From Chitinophaga pinensis (lineage in GTDB: Bacteria; Bacteroidota; Bacteroidia; UBA4408), in assembly GCA_945861665.1 (NCBI GenBank), contig CAMAVS010000010.1:21673-85672 (forward strand): a DNA stretch of 64,000 bases, read 5' to 3'. Below, one piece after another: positions 53,945 through 63,974 of this stretch. The notes beneath the pieces are model-generated. The model saw nothing but the letters and a program-made list of their open reading frames with translations, had not been told where the DNA came from and ran no database searches. Both the position numbers and the translations under genes were made by a program. Position 1 is the stretch's first letter, and each line of letters begins with the position of its first letter.

Positions 53945-56221
53945 ATGAAATACATAAATTACTTGTTTGTATTGCTTTCTCTTTCAGTTTACAGTGTTGT
54001 TAATGGGCAGAGTAATGAAGTGAAAAAAAAATATTCTGATGCGGAGTTTCACGTTGCAAGCAATAATTATGCATTGGCATTGCCACTTTATTTGGAAGTA
54101 TTTACTTCCGATCCTAGCAACGCAAACCTGAATTATAAAATAGGGATATGTTATTTAAAATCCGTTTCTGAAAAAAATAAGGCTGTACCCTTTTTGGAAT
54201 TGGCCGTTACTAAAATGTCGAAAGGCTATGACGACATTGATTTAGATGAAAAAGACGCACCTTACTCTGCTTTATATCATTTAGGTCGAGCCTACCATTT
54301 CGATTATAAATTTGACGAAGCAATATCTTTTTTGGAAAAGTATAAAGTATTGTTTAAATCTGGCAGAGACAAAGAAATTATAAAGGAACTTGATCTCGAG
54401 ATACAACAATGTGTTTTTGGTAAAGAGACTGTGAAAAAACCCAATGACGTAACTGTTGCCAATTTGGGAGATAGTATAAACAGTAAATATCCCGATTTTG
54501 CACCCATTATTTCGGCAGACGAAAGTATGATAATCTTTACATCCAGAAGGGAAGGTAGTACAGGTAGTGATGGACCGGGTTTGGATGGAACTTATCCTGA
54601 AGATATATATGCTTCCTATAATAACGATGGAATATGGAGCAAAGCGGTACAAATTGGCTCAAACATCAATACTCCTGAAAACGATGCTTCTGTCGGTTTA
54701 TCTGCAGATGGGCAGCAATTGCTTATTTACAAAGACGACAATGGGGATGGAAATATTTACAAAAGTGATTTAAATGGTGATGTTTGGAGTGTTCCCGCAA
54801 AAATGACTTCTGACATTAACACCAATTCATGGGAACCTAGTGCTTGTTTAACTCCCGATGGATTAACCCTTTATTTTGTAAGTGATAGAAAAGGTGGATT
54901 TGGAGGAAGTGATATTTGGCGTTGTGTGAAATTACCTAATGGAAATTGGAGTTTGGCCTTAAATTTAGGCCCGGTTATAAATACAGAGTACGATGAAGAT
55001 GGCCCATTTGTTCACCCAAATGGTGTGACGATGTTTTTTAGTTCTAAAGGACACAAGAGCATGGGTGGATTTGATATTTTAAAAACCTTTAAAGATGAAG
55101 AAACAGGTGCTTGGTCGCCACCCATAAATTTGGGTTTCCCTATCAACACAACCGATGACGATGTATTTTATGTTGTTTCGGTTGATGGAAGACGAAGCTA
55201 TTATTCTTCTGCAAAGGAAGGAGGATTTGGAGAGAAAGATATTTATATGATTACTTCGAGTGAATCAGTTGCCGAGCCGATTAGTTTGTTTAAAGGTTTT
55301 GTGACATTAAATGGAGGGACTGATAATTTACCAAATGTAAGATTAACCGTGGTTGACAACGAGTCGCAGTCGGAATTGCCTGCCGTTAAAATGAATAGTA
55401 TCACCGGTAAGTACATTTTGCTTTTAAAGCCTGGCCGTTCGGGTAAAAGTTATACTGCGAGTTACGAAGCGGATGGATTTACACCGCAAAGTTTGGTAGT
55501 GCGTGTTGAACCTGGAACATCATATCAAGACATTGGTAAAGAAATAAAATTAAAAACCATAAATTTTGTGAATCTAAAACCGGGAACCGTTGCTTTGCTT
55601 GGAACTGTTACAGACAAAGAAATGAAAGCTCCTGTTAAAAAGGCTGTGGTGATTGTTAAAGATAATAAAACAGGCACACTCATCCAGAATTATCCGGTAG
55701 ATGTAAATGGCCAATACTATATTATAGCGCAAATGGGGCAAGATTTAAACATAACCTACGAAGCCGAAGGTTATTTGTTTTATTCCAACAATATAAATAT
55801 TCCTAAAGACGCAACCTATACAGAAATAAAAAAGGATGTTGAGTTGGAGAGAATAAGGATTGGTTCAAAAATTGTTTTGAGAAATATTTTCTTTGATGCC
55901 AATAAAGCTACGCTTAGAAAAGAATCAAAAACGGAGTTGCAGAATTTGTATGATATTATGAAAAAGTATCCTGAGTTTCGATTTGAAATAAGTGGACATA
56001 CAGACAGTAAAGGTAACGATGCTGTTAATTTAAAACTATCTCAATCCCGTTCTCAATCAGTAGAAGCATATCTCATTAAAAAGGGTATTCCTAAAGATAG
56101 AATGTTAGCAAAAGGTTATGGTGAAACAACTCCAATGACACCCAATTTATTTCCGAATGGAAAACCTGATAAAAATGGAATGCAACTGAACAGAAGAGTT
56201 GAATTTAAGATTATAGATTAA
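53945..56221 (+). CDS. PorE-like TPR/beta-propeller/OmpA protein (T9SS-related)
   Basis: A 758-residue exported protein with signal peptide end near 22. Residues 25-150 are TPR-like (YKIGICYLKSVSEKNKAVPF). About 165-440 form a PD40 beta-propeller (SADESMIIFTSRREGSTGSD, VSDRKGGFGGSDIWRCV). Two carboxypeptidase-regulatory-like folds follow at about 447-630. The OmpA domain at 640-758 contains FEISGHTDSKGNDAVNLKLS and NRRVEFKIID. This order matches PorE, a peptidoglycan-linked part of T9SS; other OmpA/TPR proteins share it, so the name is likely rather than proven. Confidence 0.86.
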   Translation: MKYINYLFVLLSLSVYSVVNGQSNEVKKKYSDAEFHVASNNYALALPLYLEVFTSDPSNANLNYKIGICYLKSVSEKNKAVPFLELAVTKMSKGYDDIDLDEKDAPYSALYHLGRAYHFDYKFDEAISFLEKYKVLFKSGRDKEIIKELDLEIQQCVFGKETVKKPNDVTVANLGDSINSKYPDFAPIISADESMIIFTSRREGSTGSDGPGLDGTYPEDIYASYNNDGIWSKAVQIGSNINTPENDASVGLSADGQQLLIYKDDNGDGNIYKSDLNGDVWSVPAKMTSDINTNSWEPSACLTPDGLTLYFVSDRKGGFGGSDIWRCVKLPNGNWSLALNLGPVINTEYDEDGPFVHPNGVTMFFSSKGHKSMGGFDILKTFKDEETGAWSPPINLGFPINTTDDDVFYVVSVDGRRSYYSSAKEGGFGEKDIYMITSSESVAEPISLFKGFVTLNGGTDNLPNVRLTVVDNESQSELPAVKMNSITGKYILLLKPGRSGKSYTASYEADGFTPQSLVVRVEPGTSYQDIGKEIKLKTINFVNLKPGTVALLGTVTDKEMKAPVKKAVVIVKDNKTGTLIQNYPVDVNGQYYIIAQMGQDLNITYEAEGYLFYSNNINIPKDATYTEIKKDVELERIRIGSKIVLRNIFFDANKATLRKESKTELQNLYDIMKKYPEFRFEISGHTDSKGNDAVNLKLSQSRSQSVEAYLIKKGIPKDRMLAKGYGETTPMTPNLFPNGKPDKNGMQLNRRVEFKIID

Positions 56222-56243
56222 TTTATTATAAAAACATTATATC

Positions 56244-56280
56244 AAAAAAAGGCGAGGAGTATTTCCCTCGCCTTTTTTTT
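56244..56280. terminator. Bidirectional intrinsic terminator
   Basis: AAAAAAAGGCGAGG (56244-56257) pairs with CCTCGCCTTTTTTT (56266-56279). The stem has A/T tails on both sides, so it can stop the PorE-like gene on the plus strand and katG on the minus strand. Confidence 0.88.
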
Positions 56281-56327
56281 GCTTGAAAATGTATTAGTTT
56301 ACCTTAATTTTTTTTTAAAATAACGGA

Positions 56328-58511
<2,184 letters not shown>

Positions 58512-58529
58512 TTAATGTTACTATTGAAT

Positions 58530-58619
58530 TTATAGATCTTTTGCGTTTTGGCTAAATCCAATAAAACTTGTCATTGTTATTAGCAGAGCTATAGCCGCTA
58601 TTGTACTGTTTTTTTTCAT
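58530..58619 (-). pseudogene. 29-codon signal-peptide micro-ORF upstream of katG
   Basis: The ATG at 58619 starts a 29-residue frame that is almost entirely a signal peptide: MKKNS, a hydrophobic core STIAAIALLITMTS, then FIGFSQNAKDL and TAA at 58530-58532. FSQNAKD is a typical cleavage site followed by the first mature residues of a Bacteroidota exported protein. I see no continuation in any frame before katG. It may be the truncated start of a lost secreted protein or a leader peptide in the katG transcript. Confidence 0.5.
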
Positions 58620-58734
58620 AATGAGTAGGTTTTAATAGTTGTTTTTTTATTTTAGACTTTTGAAATCCGTTCCGTTTTTTTTAGTGGCTTATGGCCTCCA
58701 CTTAATCATTTTTTATTTTATCTATATTGCTTAA

Positions 58735-58992
58735 ATTATTTCAAAACTATGTAAATATATCAATAATTTTATTCGCTTTAGCTTATCATTTTGTTATGTT
58801 TTTAATTTGGTAACTGGAGATATTGTAATTATCCCAGATGATATGTTTAATGACTGGAATTTTAGAGAATATCTTATCCGGAATTTTTATATCAGCAATG
58901 ATCAATACGCTGAACCAGCGCATACTTATTGTTTGCTTCGGAAAGATTTACCTAAAAATTTGTTGCCGAAAAATTATAAACATAGAGTATAA
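58735..58992 (+). pseudogene. Unidentified gene relic in the katG upstream region
   Basis: An open frame with no ATG near its start (TTG at 58807 is possible) reads VTGDIVIIPDDMFNDWNF, REYLIRNFYISNDQYAEPAH and LRKDLPKNLLPKNYKHRV. The composition looks protein-like, with W, C, H and P used normally, unlike random A/T frames here. It has no recognisable domain. I infer the end of a larger lost gene. Bases 58993-59160 hold nothing else I can identify. Confidence 0.3.
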
Positions 58993-59160
58993 AATTTACT
59001 TTTTTGTTTGTCGATTTCATACATCAAAATTAACTAATTAAGCGACAAAAATTGATGTGTTTTATTCATGAAAAATAAATTACGGATTGTATAAACCAAA
59101 AATTATTAACACGAATTGTCAATCGTGGTATTTATTGCTTATAACCTTTCTGACTTAGCA

Positions 59161-59433
59161 TTATTGATTAATGCTGTTAACTACTCTCACAGGAATAATT
59201 TCAATTTTCATATATGGGTAATAAGGTAAAGTTGAAAGTTTTGAATGAACATCCTCAGAATCAGTCGCCATCATAACAATAAAAATTCCAGACATATCAA
59301 GTTTAATAAAGGTGTCTACAATAGTTCCATTTTGTTCTAACTCCTTAACAAGCTCTTGCTCTCTCGGTAATAATTTCATTCTTGTTTCATTGTCTAGTCC
59401 TTGTAAAAGGATGTCAATCATAAATTTATTCAT
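59161..59433 (-). CDS. Muconolactone-isomerase-like small protein
   Basis: A 90-residue protein with a ferredoxin-like beta-alpha-beta pattern. LPREQELVKELEQNGTIVDT and FIVMMATDSEDVHSKL, PYYPYMKIEIIPV match the muconolactone Delta-isomerase / YciI-like dimeric barrel family. These enzymes isomerise muconolactone in aromatic breakdown, but no partner pathway gene is present, so the true substrate is open. It is a single short gene in the repeat-rich stretch. Confidence 0.6.
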   Translation of the reverse strand: MNKFMIDILLQGLDNETRMKLLPREQELVKELEQNGTIVDTFIKLDMSGIFIVMMATDSEDVHSKLSTLPYYPYMKIEIIPVRVVNSINQ

Positions 59434-59576
59434 TATATCGTTATTTTTTTGTTGGCTTACTCTAATCGGTTTTCAGCTTTCTCCGTTTTTAATTTGTCAA
59501 AGTTGTTTTTTTGCAGTCAATTTAAAGTTTGCACTATCGTTTTTTAAACTGCCGCATAAAGGTTTTGCGGATTTAA

Positions 59577-59650
59577 GAAGTTGGTGATTTCGAAGCATCC
59601 GCCGCGGCGGATCTGGCAGCAATGAACTTGATACGAAGCACAAAACTTCA
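59577..59650. repeat. Large imperfect palindrome with a GC-rich core
   Basis: The core ATCCGCCGCGGCGGAT (59597-59612) is a perfect 16-base palindrome, striking in AT-rich DNA. Around it, GAAGTTGGTG (59577-59586) matches the reverse complement of CACAAAACTTC (59640-59650) with a gap, so the whole can form an asymmetric cruciform. No coding frame explains it, and it lies in the 277 bases between the muconolactone-like gene and the alpha/beta hydrolase gene. Confidence 0.6.
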
Positions 59651-59682
59651 TTTAACCACTGAACCGCCAATTTCTTGTAGGT

Positions 59683-59696
59683 GTTATGCTCAGTGC
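59683..59696 (+). repeat. Left inverted 14-mer flanking the alpha/beta-hydrolase gene
   Basis: GTTATGCTCAGTGC, reading toward the gene, is 12/14 identical to the reverse complement of GCATTGGGCATAAC at 60961-60974. The two bracket 59711-60880 as an inverted pair. The left copy starts 14 bases below the hydrolase stop. Confidence 0.5.
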
Positions 59697-59710
59697 TGTT
59701 ATCTTCCATG

Positions 59711-60880
59711 TCAGTCCATGATGATTAATTTTTTTGTTTCAATTTGTTTGTTGTCCTGTGTCAGCCAAATGAAATAAAGTCCATTGGGTAAATTGTCACG
59801 ATAAAATGTAGCTGTGTTGCCTGAAATATTTGTTATTTCCCTTACTATCTGCCCGAAACAGTTGTAAACCTTGAAAGTTGCGTTATGTAAAAGAATGTCT
59901 GTCTGTAAAGTTGTCTGTGTAGAAAAAGGGTTTGGAAAAACTTTAAATGGGTACGGGTAAAAATTCGAGTTGGTTATTCCTGTAAAACATTCAATGGCTT
60001 GGCTTTGACGATAACTTATTTTAGAACTCATAGACAATGAATCCTGGAAATCCTGTGCCTTTTGACAATCATTTTTCAGAAAATACGCAAGCCAAAGTGT
60101 AAGGAAATTATATGTTACCGATTGCTGCTCTGCTCTTGTAATGGTTGGACTGGGTAAACATGTGTTTTCTCCGAATGTGCAGTTGAAATTTGAATTTGCA
60201 AAAAAGCAGTGTCCGCCCCCAGTTATGTTCACCTGTGTTTTGAACGCTGCGGCTGTAGAATCATACATAATGTCCTGATGCTGTGAAGGAGGTGTTACGC
60301 AATCATTAGTTCCGCTGAACAATAAAGTTGGAACGGAAACCTGTTGCGATGCAGTTATTGAAGACGGACTTGTGTTTGCAGAGGCAAACGAAACCATGGT
60401 TGTAATCATCAGGTTATTTTCTGCGGCAAGGAAAGAACATCCGCCTCCCATAGAATGTCCCATGATGGCTGATGTAGTTCCAACGCTTGCTGATGGAATA
60501 ACTGCTCCCACTCCGCTGCTCTGAATTTTTGCAATGAGAAATTTAAGATCTTTTCCGAAGTCGGCATGGCTTGGAGAGAAACTGCCTTCTGTGGTTGGAA
60601 ACGCCAGAATATATCCTTCGGGCACAAGTGAGTCCCAAAAGTTTTGGTAGGCGCTCCATACCATAACAAAACCGTGACCAAATGTGATGAGCGGAAAAAC
60701 TCCTGCCGCAATCGGAGTGTTGTTGCCTGCCGATGTTGCAGGATAATAAATCTCTGTTGCAATCTGGCGATTGTTTCGCAACGAATCAATAAATGTAACG
60801 GTTGTGTGTCCAATTTGCTGTGCAGACAAACTTGAACATAGAATTAGTGAAGCAAGTATAAAATTGATTGTTGTTTTCAT
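59711..60880 (-). CDS. T9SS-sorted alpha/beta hydrolase
   Basis: A 389-residue exported enzyme. The signal peptide ends near residue 20 (SSLSAQQ). The hydrolase fold has ITFGHGFVMVWSAYQNFWDS near 68 and the nucleophile elbow IMGHSMGGGCSF near 140. GTNDCVTPPSQHQD near 195 carries the acid, and TGGGHCFF near 222 supplies the His. It resembles PAF-acetylhydrolase, chlorophyllase and polyester-hydrolase groups. Residues 315-389 are a type A T9SS domain (FPNPFSTQTTL ... NGLYFIWL ... KLIIMD). The gene looks less AT-rich than its neighbours and is flanked by inverted repeats, which suggests transfer. Confidence 0.84.
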   Translation of the reverse strand: MKTTINFILASLILCSSLSAQQIGHTTVTFIDSLRNNRQIATEIYYPATSAGNNTPIAAGVFPLITFGHGFVMVWSAYQNFWDSLVPEGYILAFPTTEGSFSPSHADFGKDLKFLIAKIQSSGVGAVIPSASVGTTSAIMGHSMGGGCSFLAAENNLMITTMVSFASANTSPSSITASQQVSVPTLLFSGTNDCVTPPSQHQDIMYDSTAAAFKTQVNITGGGHCFFANSNFNCTFGENTCLPSPTITRAEQQSVTYNFLTLWLAYFLKNDCQKAQDFQDSLSMSSKISYRQSQAIECFTGITNSNFYPYPFKVFPNPFSTQTTLQTDILLHNATFKVYNCFGQIVREITNISGNTATFYRDNLPNGLYFIWLTQDNKQIETKKLIIMD

Positions 60881-60960
60881 TTTATTGTCGTCAGTGTTTA
60901 TAGTGATGACACCATACTTTTTATTTTGATTACAAAGTTAATACTTTTCTTTGGTTTTTA

Positions 60961-60974
60961 GCATTGGGCATAAC
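60961..60974 (-). repeat. Right inverted 14-mer flanking the alpha/beta-hydrolase gene
   Basis: GCATTGGGCATAAC on the plus strand is the mate of the repeat at 59683-59696. The minus-strand reading is GTTATGCCCAATGC, so both copies face the hydrolase gene. A TAACTTTG -7-like box (60933-60940, minus strand) lies between this copy and the hydrolase start. Confidence 0.5.
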
Positions 60975-60983
60975 GTTTTCGCG

Positions 60984-61134
60984 CTAAGCAACGGTTTGAT
61001 TTGAAACTGTATCTTGCCGAAACGCTATTAACAAAGATAAATGTTTAATGGACTTTTGCAAAGCGAAAATAAATGCCTTTCGCGGAGCGACCGCTTTTGC
61101 AAAAGCTTTGATGTCTGCCAAACTGTTTGCTTAG
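60984..61134. repeat. Nested inverted repeats downstream of the metallophosphatase gene
   Basis: The outer arms CTAAGCAACGGTTTG (60984-60998) and CAAACTGTTTGCTTAG (61119-61134) pair with one bulge and one mismatch. The inner arms CTTTTGCAAAGCG (61053-61065) and CGCTTTTGCAAAAG (61092-61105) pair with one bulge. Flanking TAAC at 60971 and GTTA at 61140 could extend the fold. The size and nested layout recall integron attC sites, but the required core motifs are only partly met. Confidence 0.5.
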
Positions 61135-61154
61135 AGTGAGTTAGCTGCTGTTGC

Positions 61155-61781
61155 TCAAAGGTCGAAAGTTATTGCGGAATTTTTCAGAATGTAATTTTCG
61201 TCTAATACAGAAGCGTTAATGTAATTTGTCATAGAAGATGTTGTTTGTCCGTAAGCTTCATGTATGTGGCCGCAAATATGAAATTTTGGTTTTAGTTCTC
61301 GGACTTTTTCCAATAAGTCTTTGCAACCAGCGTTTTGCCCATCGTTTGTTTTGTCAAGTTTACAAAATACAGGTCCATGAGTAATCAATATATCAATATC
61401 TGATGGAATTAAGTCCCAATGCCTCGCGATTTGGTCACCTCGATGACGATTGAACGCCCAGTTAAAAAACCAAGGAGTAATAGGAGAGCCCCAAATTTTT
61501 ATATTTTCGATAGTCGTTCCGCTGTCGCATAAATAGATGACGTTGTCGGGAATTATTTTTTTTATTTCTTCTTCGGGTGTCCGCTCAAAATAAAAGTCAT
61601 GATTACCAGCAATAAATATTTTATATTTAAAGTCAAGGTCTGTGAACCAGTTTAAAAAATCAATCACCTCATTTTCTCCGCCTCGCTGACTTATATCACC
61701 TGCATGTATAATCACATCACCTTTCGGAAGATTCAATTTATCTTGTTGTCCATGAGAGTCTGAGATTATTACGAATTTCAT
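61155..61781 (-). CDS. Metallophosphatase of the MPPED/UPF0046 type
   Basis: A 208-residue calcineurin-like phosphoesterase. VIISDSHGQQDKL at residues 4-16, VIIHAGDISQRGGENEV near 25, IFIAGNHDFYFER near 55, DILITHGP near 127 and HICGHIHEAYG near 160 give the five metal-binding motifs. MPPED-type members act on cyclic nucleotides or other phosphodiesters; the substrate here is unknown. It follows the SpoIIE gene by 37 bases and is the next gene upstream of the foldable repeat. Confidence 0.87.
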   Translation of the reverse strand: MKFVIISDSHGQQDKLNLPKGDVIIHAGDISQRGGENEVIDFLNWFTDLDFKYKIFIAGNHDFYFERTPEEEIKKIIPDNVIYLCDSGTTIENIKIWGSPITPWFFNWAFNRHRGDQIARHWDLIPSDIDILITHGPVFCKLDKTNDGQNAGCKDLLEKVRELKPKFHICGHIHEAYGQTTSSMTNYINASVLDENYILKNSAITFDL

Positions 61782-61818
61782 AAATCTTATGTTAGCAGAA
61801 GTTTTGTCTTTTTTCGTG

Positions 61819-63711
61819 TTATATTTTCACACCCATTACAAGTATGTCGTCTATTTGTTCTACTTCTTTTCTGTATTCTGTTATGAATTTTTCTAATGCA
61901 ATACCTTGTTCTTGCATTGTCTTGTTCTGGCCGGACATAATTAATTCTCTGAATCGTTTCTTTGTTAATTTCTTTTGCTTTGGTTCTCCACCAAACTGGT
62001 CTGCAAAGCCGTCTGTAAAAAGATAAATACTGTCCCCTGTATTTATAGAAAATGTATGGTTGGTAAAAGGGTGCCGATTTTCATCTTTCCCAATATGTTG
62101 TTTGTCTGGTTTGATTTCTGTTAACTCTCCATTTTGTATTAACCATAAAGGATTATTCGCACCAGCCCATTCCAGTATTTTTGTTCTTGTGTTATAAGTA
62201 CAAAACGAAATATCCATCCCATCTCTTATTTCCACCTCGCTATCCGCAAATTTTCCAGTAATTATTTCTGCTGTTTTATCTAGTATTGCGGCAGGTTGAG
62301 TTAATTTAAATTCTCTTACCACCCTGTTAAGTACAGTGTGGCACACTACCGAAACCATTGCGCCAGGTACTCCGTGTCCTGTACAATCGCAAGCAGCTAT
62401 TAAAACTAAATCGTCAACAGTTTCCATCCAATAAAAGTCTCCTGCTACTATATCTTTGGGTTTATAAAGTATAAAAGAGTTTTCTAAATATTTTTCTACA
62501 ATTCTTTGTTTTGGTAGTATGGCTGTTTGTATGCGTTTTGCATACGTAATACTTGCTGTTATGTCTTTGTTTTTCTTTTCAATTACTTCATATGCGCTTT
62601 TTAATTCCACATTTTTCAAACGGTTAATTTCTGCTTCCTTTTGTGCGTTTTCAATTATGCTTAACAGTTGAATGCTTTTAGCTTTTATGGCAGCATTTGT
62701 GTTCTGCAATTCTTCTTTCATTTTATGAAATTGCTGATAATGTTTCAGTGCTTGTTCAAAATCTCCTTTCGACTGGTAAATTTCCGAAAGAGAAAGATGT
62801 GCAGGAAGAAGTGCCATTCTTAAATTAATTTTCTCAGCTGTTTGTAATGCTTCCAGAATTGTTTTTTCGGCTTCAGGTATTTTATTTTGTTTTAAAAAAA
62901 TTTTACCATGGGCAAGCATGAAGCGTGAAATACCCATCTTCTCGCCCAGTTCAGTAGTCAGTTTAATTCCTCGAATTGAAATTTCCTCCGCTTCCTGAAA
63001 TTTCCCCGTTTCCACGCAAACTGTCATATAAGCATACAATGCTGCGGCATACCCTCTCCAATCTTTTATTTCTTCACGAATAGCCATGCTCTCTTTCAGG
63101 TACATTGCACTTTTTTCATAGTCCTTTAAATTCAAATGAACCTGTCCCAATCCCATTATTGATGCAGCTTCAGCGGTTCTGTTTTTAGTTTCCCTGCTCA
63201 GTTCAATACTTTGATTAAAATATTCAACAGCACTCGTATTGTCGTTGAGAGCATTATATAATAATCCAATTTGAAAGTAGCAGCGTACCAATTCAGCTTT
63301 GTTGTTCACTTTTTGATAATACGAAAGTGCCTTGATGTTGCTGTCCAGTCCATTACTGAAATCGCTTAAACGAAAATAAACTAGACAAAGATTATAATGA
63401 ACCTGTGCAACTCCCTTTTCGTTTTTATTTTCTTCAAAAATCTTAAGTGCTTCAAATAATTTTTTGAGTGCCAGTTCGTATTCAGTAATCTGAATAGAAC
63501 AGAATGCTTCGTTCGTAAGTGCTGTGGCGGTTCCGTCAGAATAATTTATTTCTGCTGAAAGTTGCTGTGCTTCTTTACAAAGCGAAATAGAACGTTCTGT
63601 TTCTGTATTCCTTATCTCAAAGGCAAGCTCATTTAGCGCATCCACCTTGTCTTTGGATGAAACGGCAGAAAAAATTCTTGTTTCTAATTCTGTTATTTTT
63701 TCGTTATCCAT
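61819..63711 (-). CDS. Cytosolic TPR protein with SpoIIE-type PP2C phosphatase domain
   Basis: A 630-residue protein with no signal peptide or membrane helix. Residues 20-335 hold about seven tetratricopeptide repeats (VHYNLCLVYFRLSDFSNGLD, ASIMGLGQVHLNLKDYEKSA). A coiled coil runs about 340-390. The SpoIIE domain at 395-630 has DIVAGDFYWMETVDD, ACDCTGHGVPGAMVSVV, AGANNPLWL and DDILVMGVKI, which together supply the metal-binding Asp residues. Related proteins answer to partner-switch or two-component signals; no anti-sigma or antagonist gene is nearby. A collapsed copy of a similar gene lies just upstream. Confidence 0.88.
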   Translation of the reverse strand: MDNEKITELETRIFSAVSSKDKVDALNELAFEIRNTETERSISLCKEAQQLSAEINYSDGTATALTNEAFCSIQITEYELALKKLFEALKIFEENKNEKGVAQVHYNLCLVYFRLSDFSNGLDSNIKALSYYQKVNNKAELVRCYFQIGLLYNALNDNTSAVEYFNQSIELSRETKNRTAEAASIMGLGQVHLNLKDYEKSAMYLKESMAIREEIKDWRGYAAALYAYMTVCVETGKFQEAEEISIRGIKLTTELGEKMGISRFMLAHGKIFLKQNKIPEAEKTILEALQTAEKINLRMALLPAHLSLSEIYQSKGDFEQALKHYQQFHKMKEELQNTNAAIKAKSIQLLSIIENAQKEAEINRLKNVELKSAYEVIEKKNKDITASITYAKRIQTAILPKQRIVEKYLENSFILYKPKDIVAGDFYWMETVDDLVLIAACDCTGHGVPGAMVSVVCHTVLNRVVREFKLTQPAAILDKTAEIITGKFADSEVEIRDGMDISFCTYNTRTKILEWAGANNPLWLIQNGELTEIKPDKQHIGKDENRHPFTNHTFSINTGDSIYLFTDGFADQFGGEPKQKKLTKKRFRELIMSGQNKTMQEQGIALEKFITEYRKEVEQIDDILVMGVKI

Positions 63712-63732
63712 TTTTTTAATTTTTATTTCACA

Positions 63733-63941
63733 TCACACCCTCACACCCATCACAAGTATGTCGTCAATCGTGAAGTATCCTGTTTTGCATTTTGTAATTC
63801 TGTTTTAAGAGAATCTGTTTTCTTTTGGTTTTGTGAATAATAATAATTCTGAACGTTACTTCGGACTGGAGAAGGGTCGCAAAAATGCTCCGGCTTTTGT
63901 CCTTGCAATAAAGATAATAAATTTTTGCCAACTTTCTTCAT
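63733..63941 (-). pseudogene. Collapsed copy of a TPR-SpoIIE phosphatase gene
   Basis: On the minus strand NYYYSQNQKKTDSLKTELQN then AKQDTSR resembles the N-terminal region of Bacteroidota TPR signal proteins. Immediately after it, in another frame, the sequence reads IDDILVMGVRV and TGA (63768-63733). That is nearly identical to the C-terminus of the intact neighbour (IDDILVMGVKI). So the beginning and end of such a gene are joined with the middle missing. The deletion point lies near 63768. A stop is also met in the first frame at 63750. Confidence 0.7.
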
Positions 63942-63974
63942 AGAGCTACTCGCGACCTTTCTCCAGTCCGAAGT
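63858..63974. repeat. Long inverted repeat at the window edge
   Basis: The 23-base left arm (63858-63880) starts ACTTCGGACTGGAGAA and ends GTCGC. The right arm (63952-63974) is its reverse complement with one mismatch (22/23). A 71-base loop separates them. On the minus strand the outer end reads ACCTAAC, which fits the integron attC motif RYYYAAC, but the inner end GTAACGT does not fit GTTRRRY. It lies inside the collapsed SpoIIE copy, so it may be an inserted small element. Confidence 0.7.

Noticed and set aside
59497..59709. 70-codon minus-strand frame between the muconolactone-like and hydrolase genes
   Set aside because: It is created by the palindrome and flanking repeat DNA; composition is not protein-like and no homologous motif is seen.
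60409..60813. Second minus-strand frame within the alpha/beta hydrolase gene
   Set aside because: Out-of-frame overlap with a well-supported enzyme; no start context or motif.
59434..61150. Classical integron array
   Set aside because: No integron integrase is visible and the attC core motifs are only partly met, so I list foldable repeats instead of attC sites.
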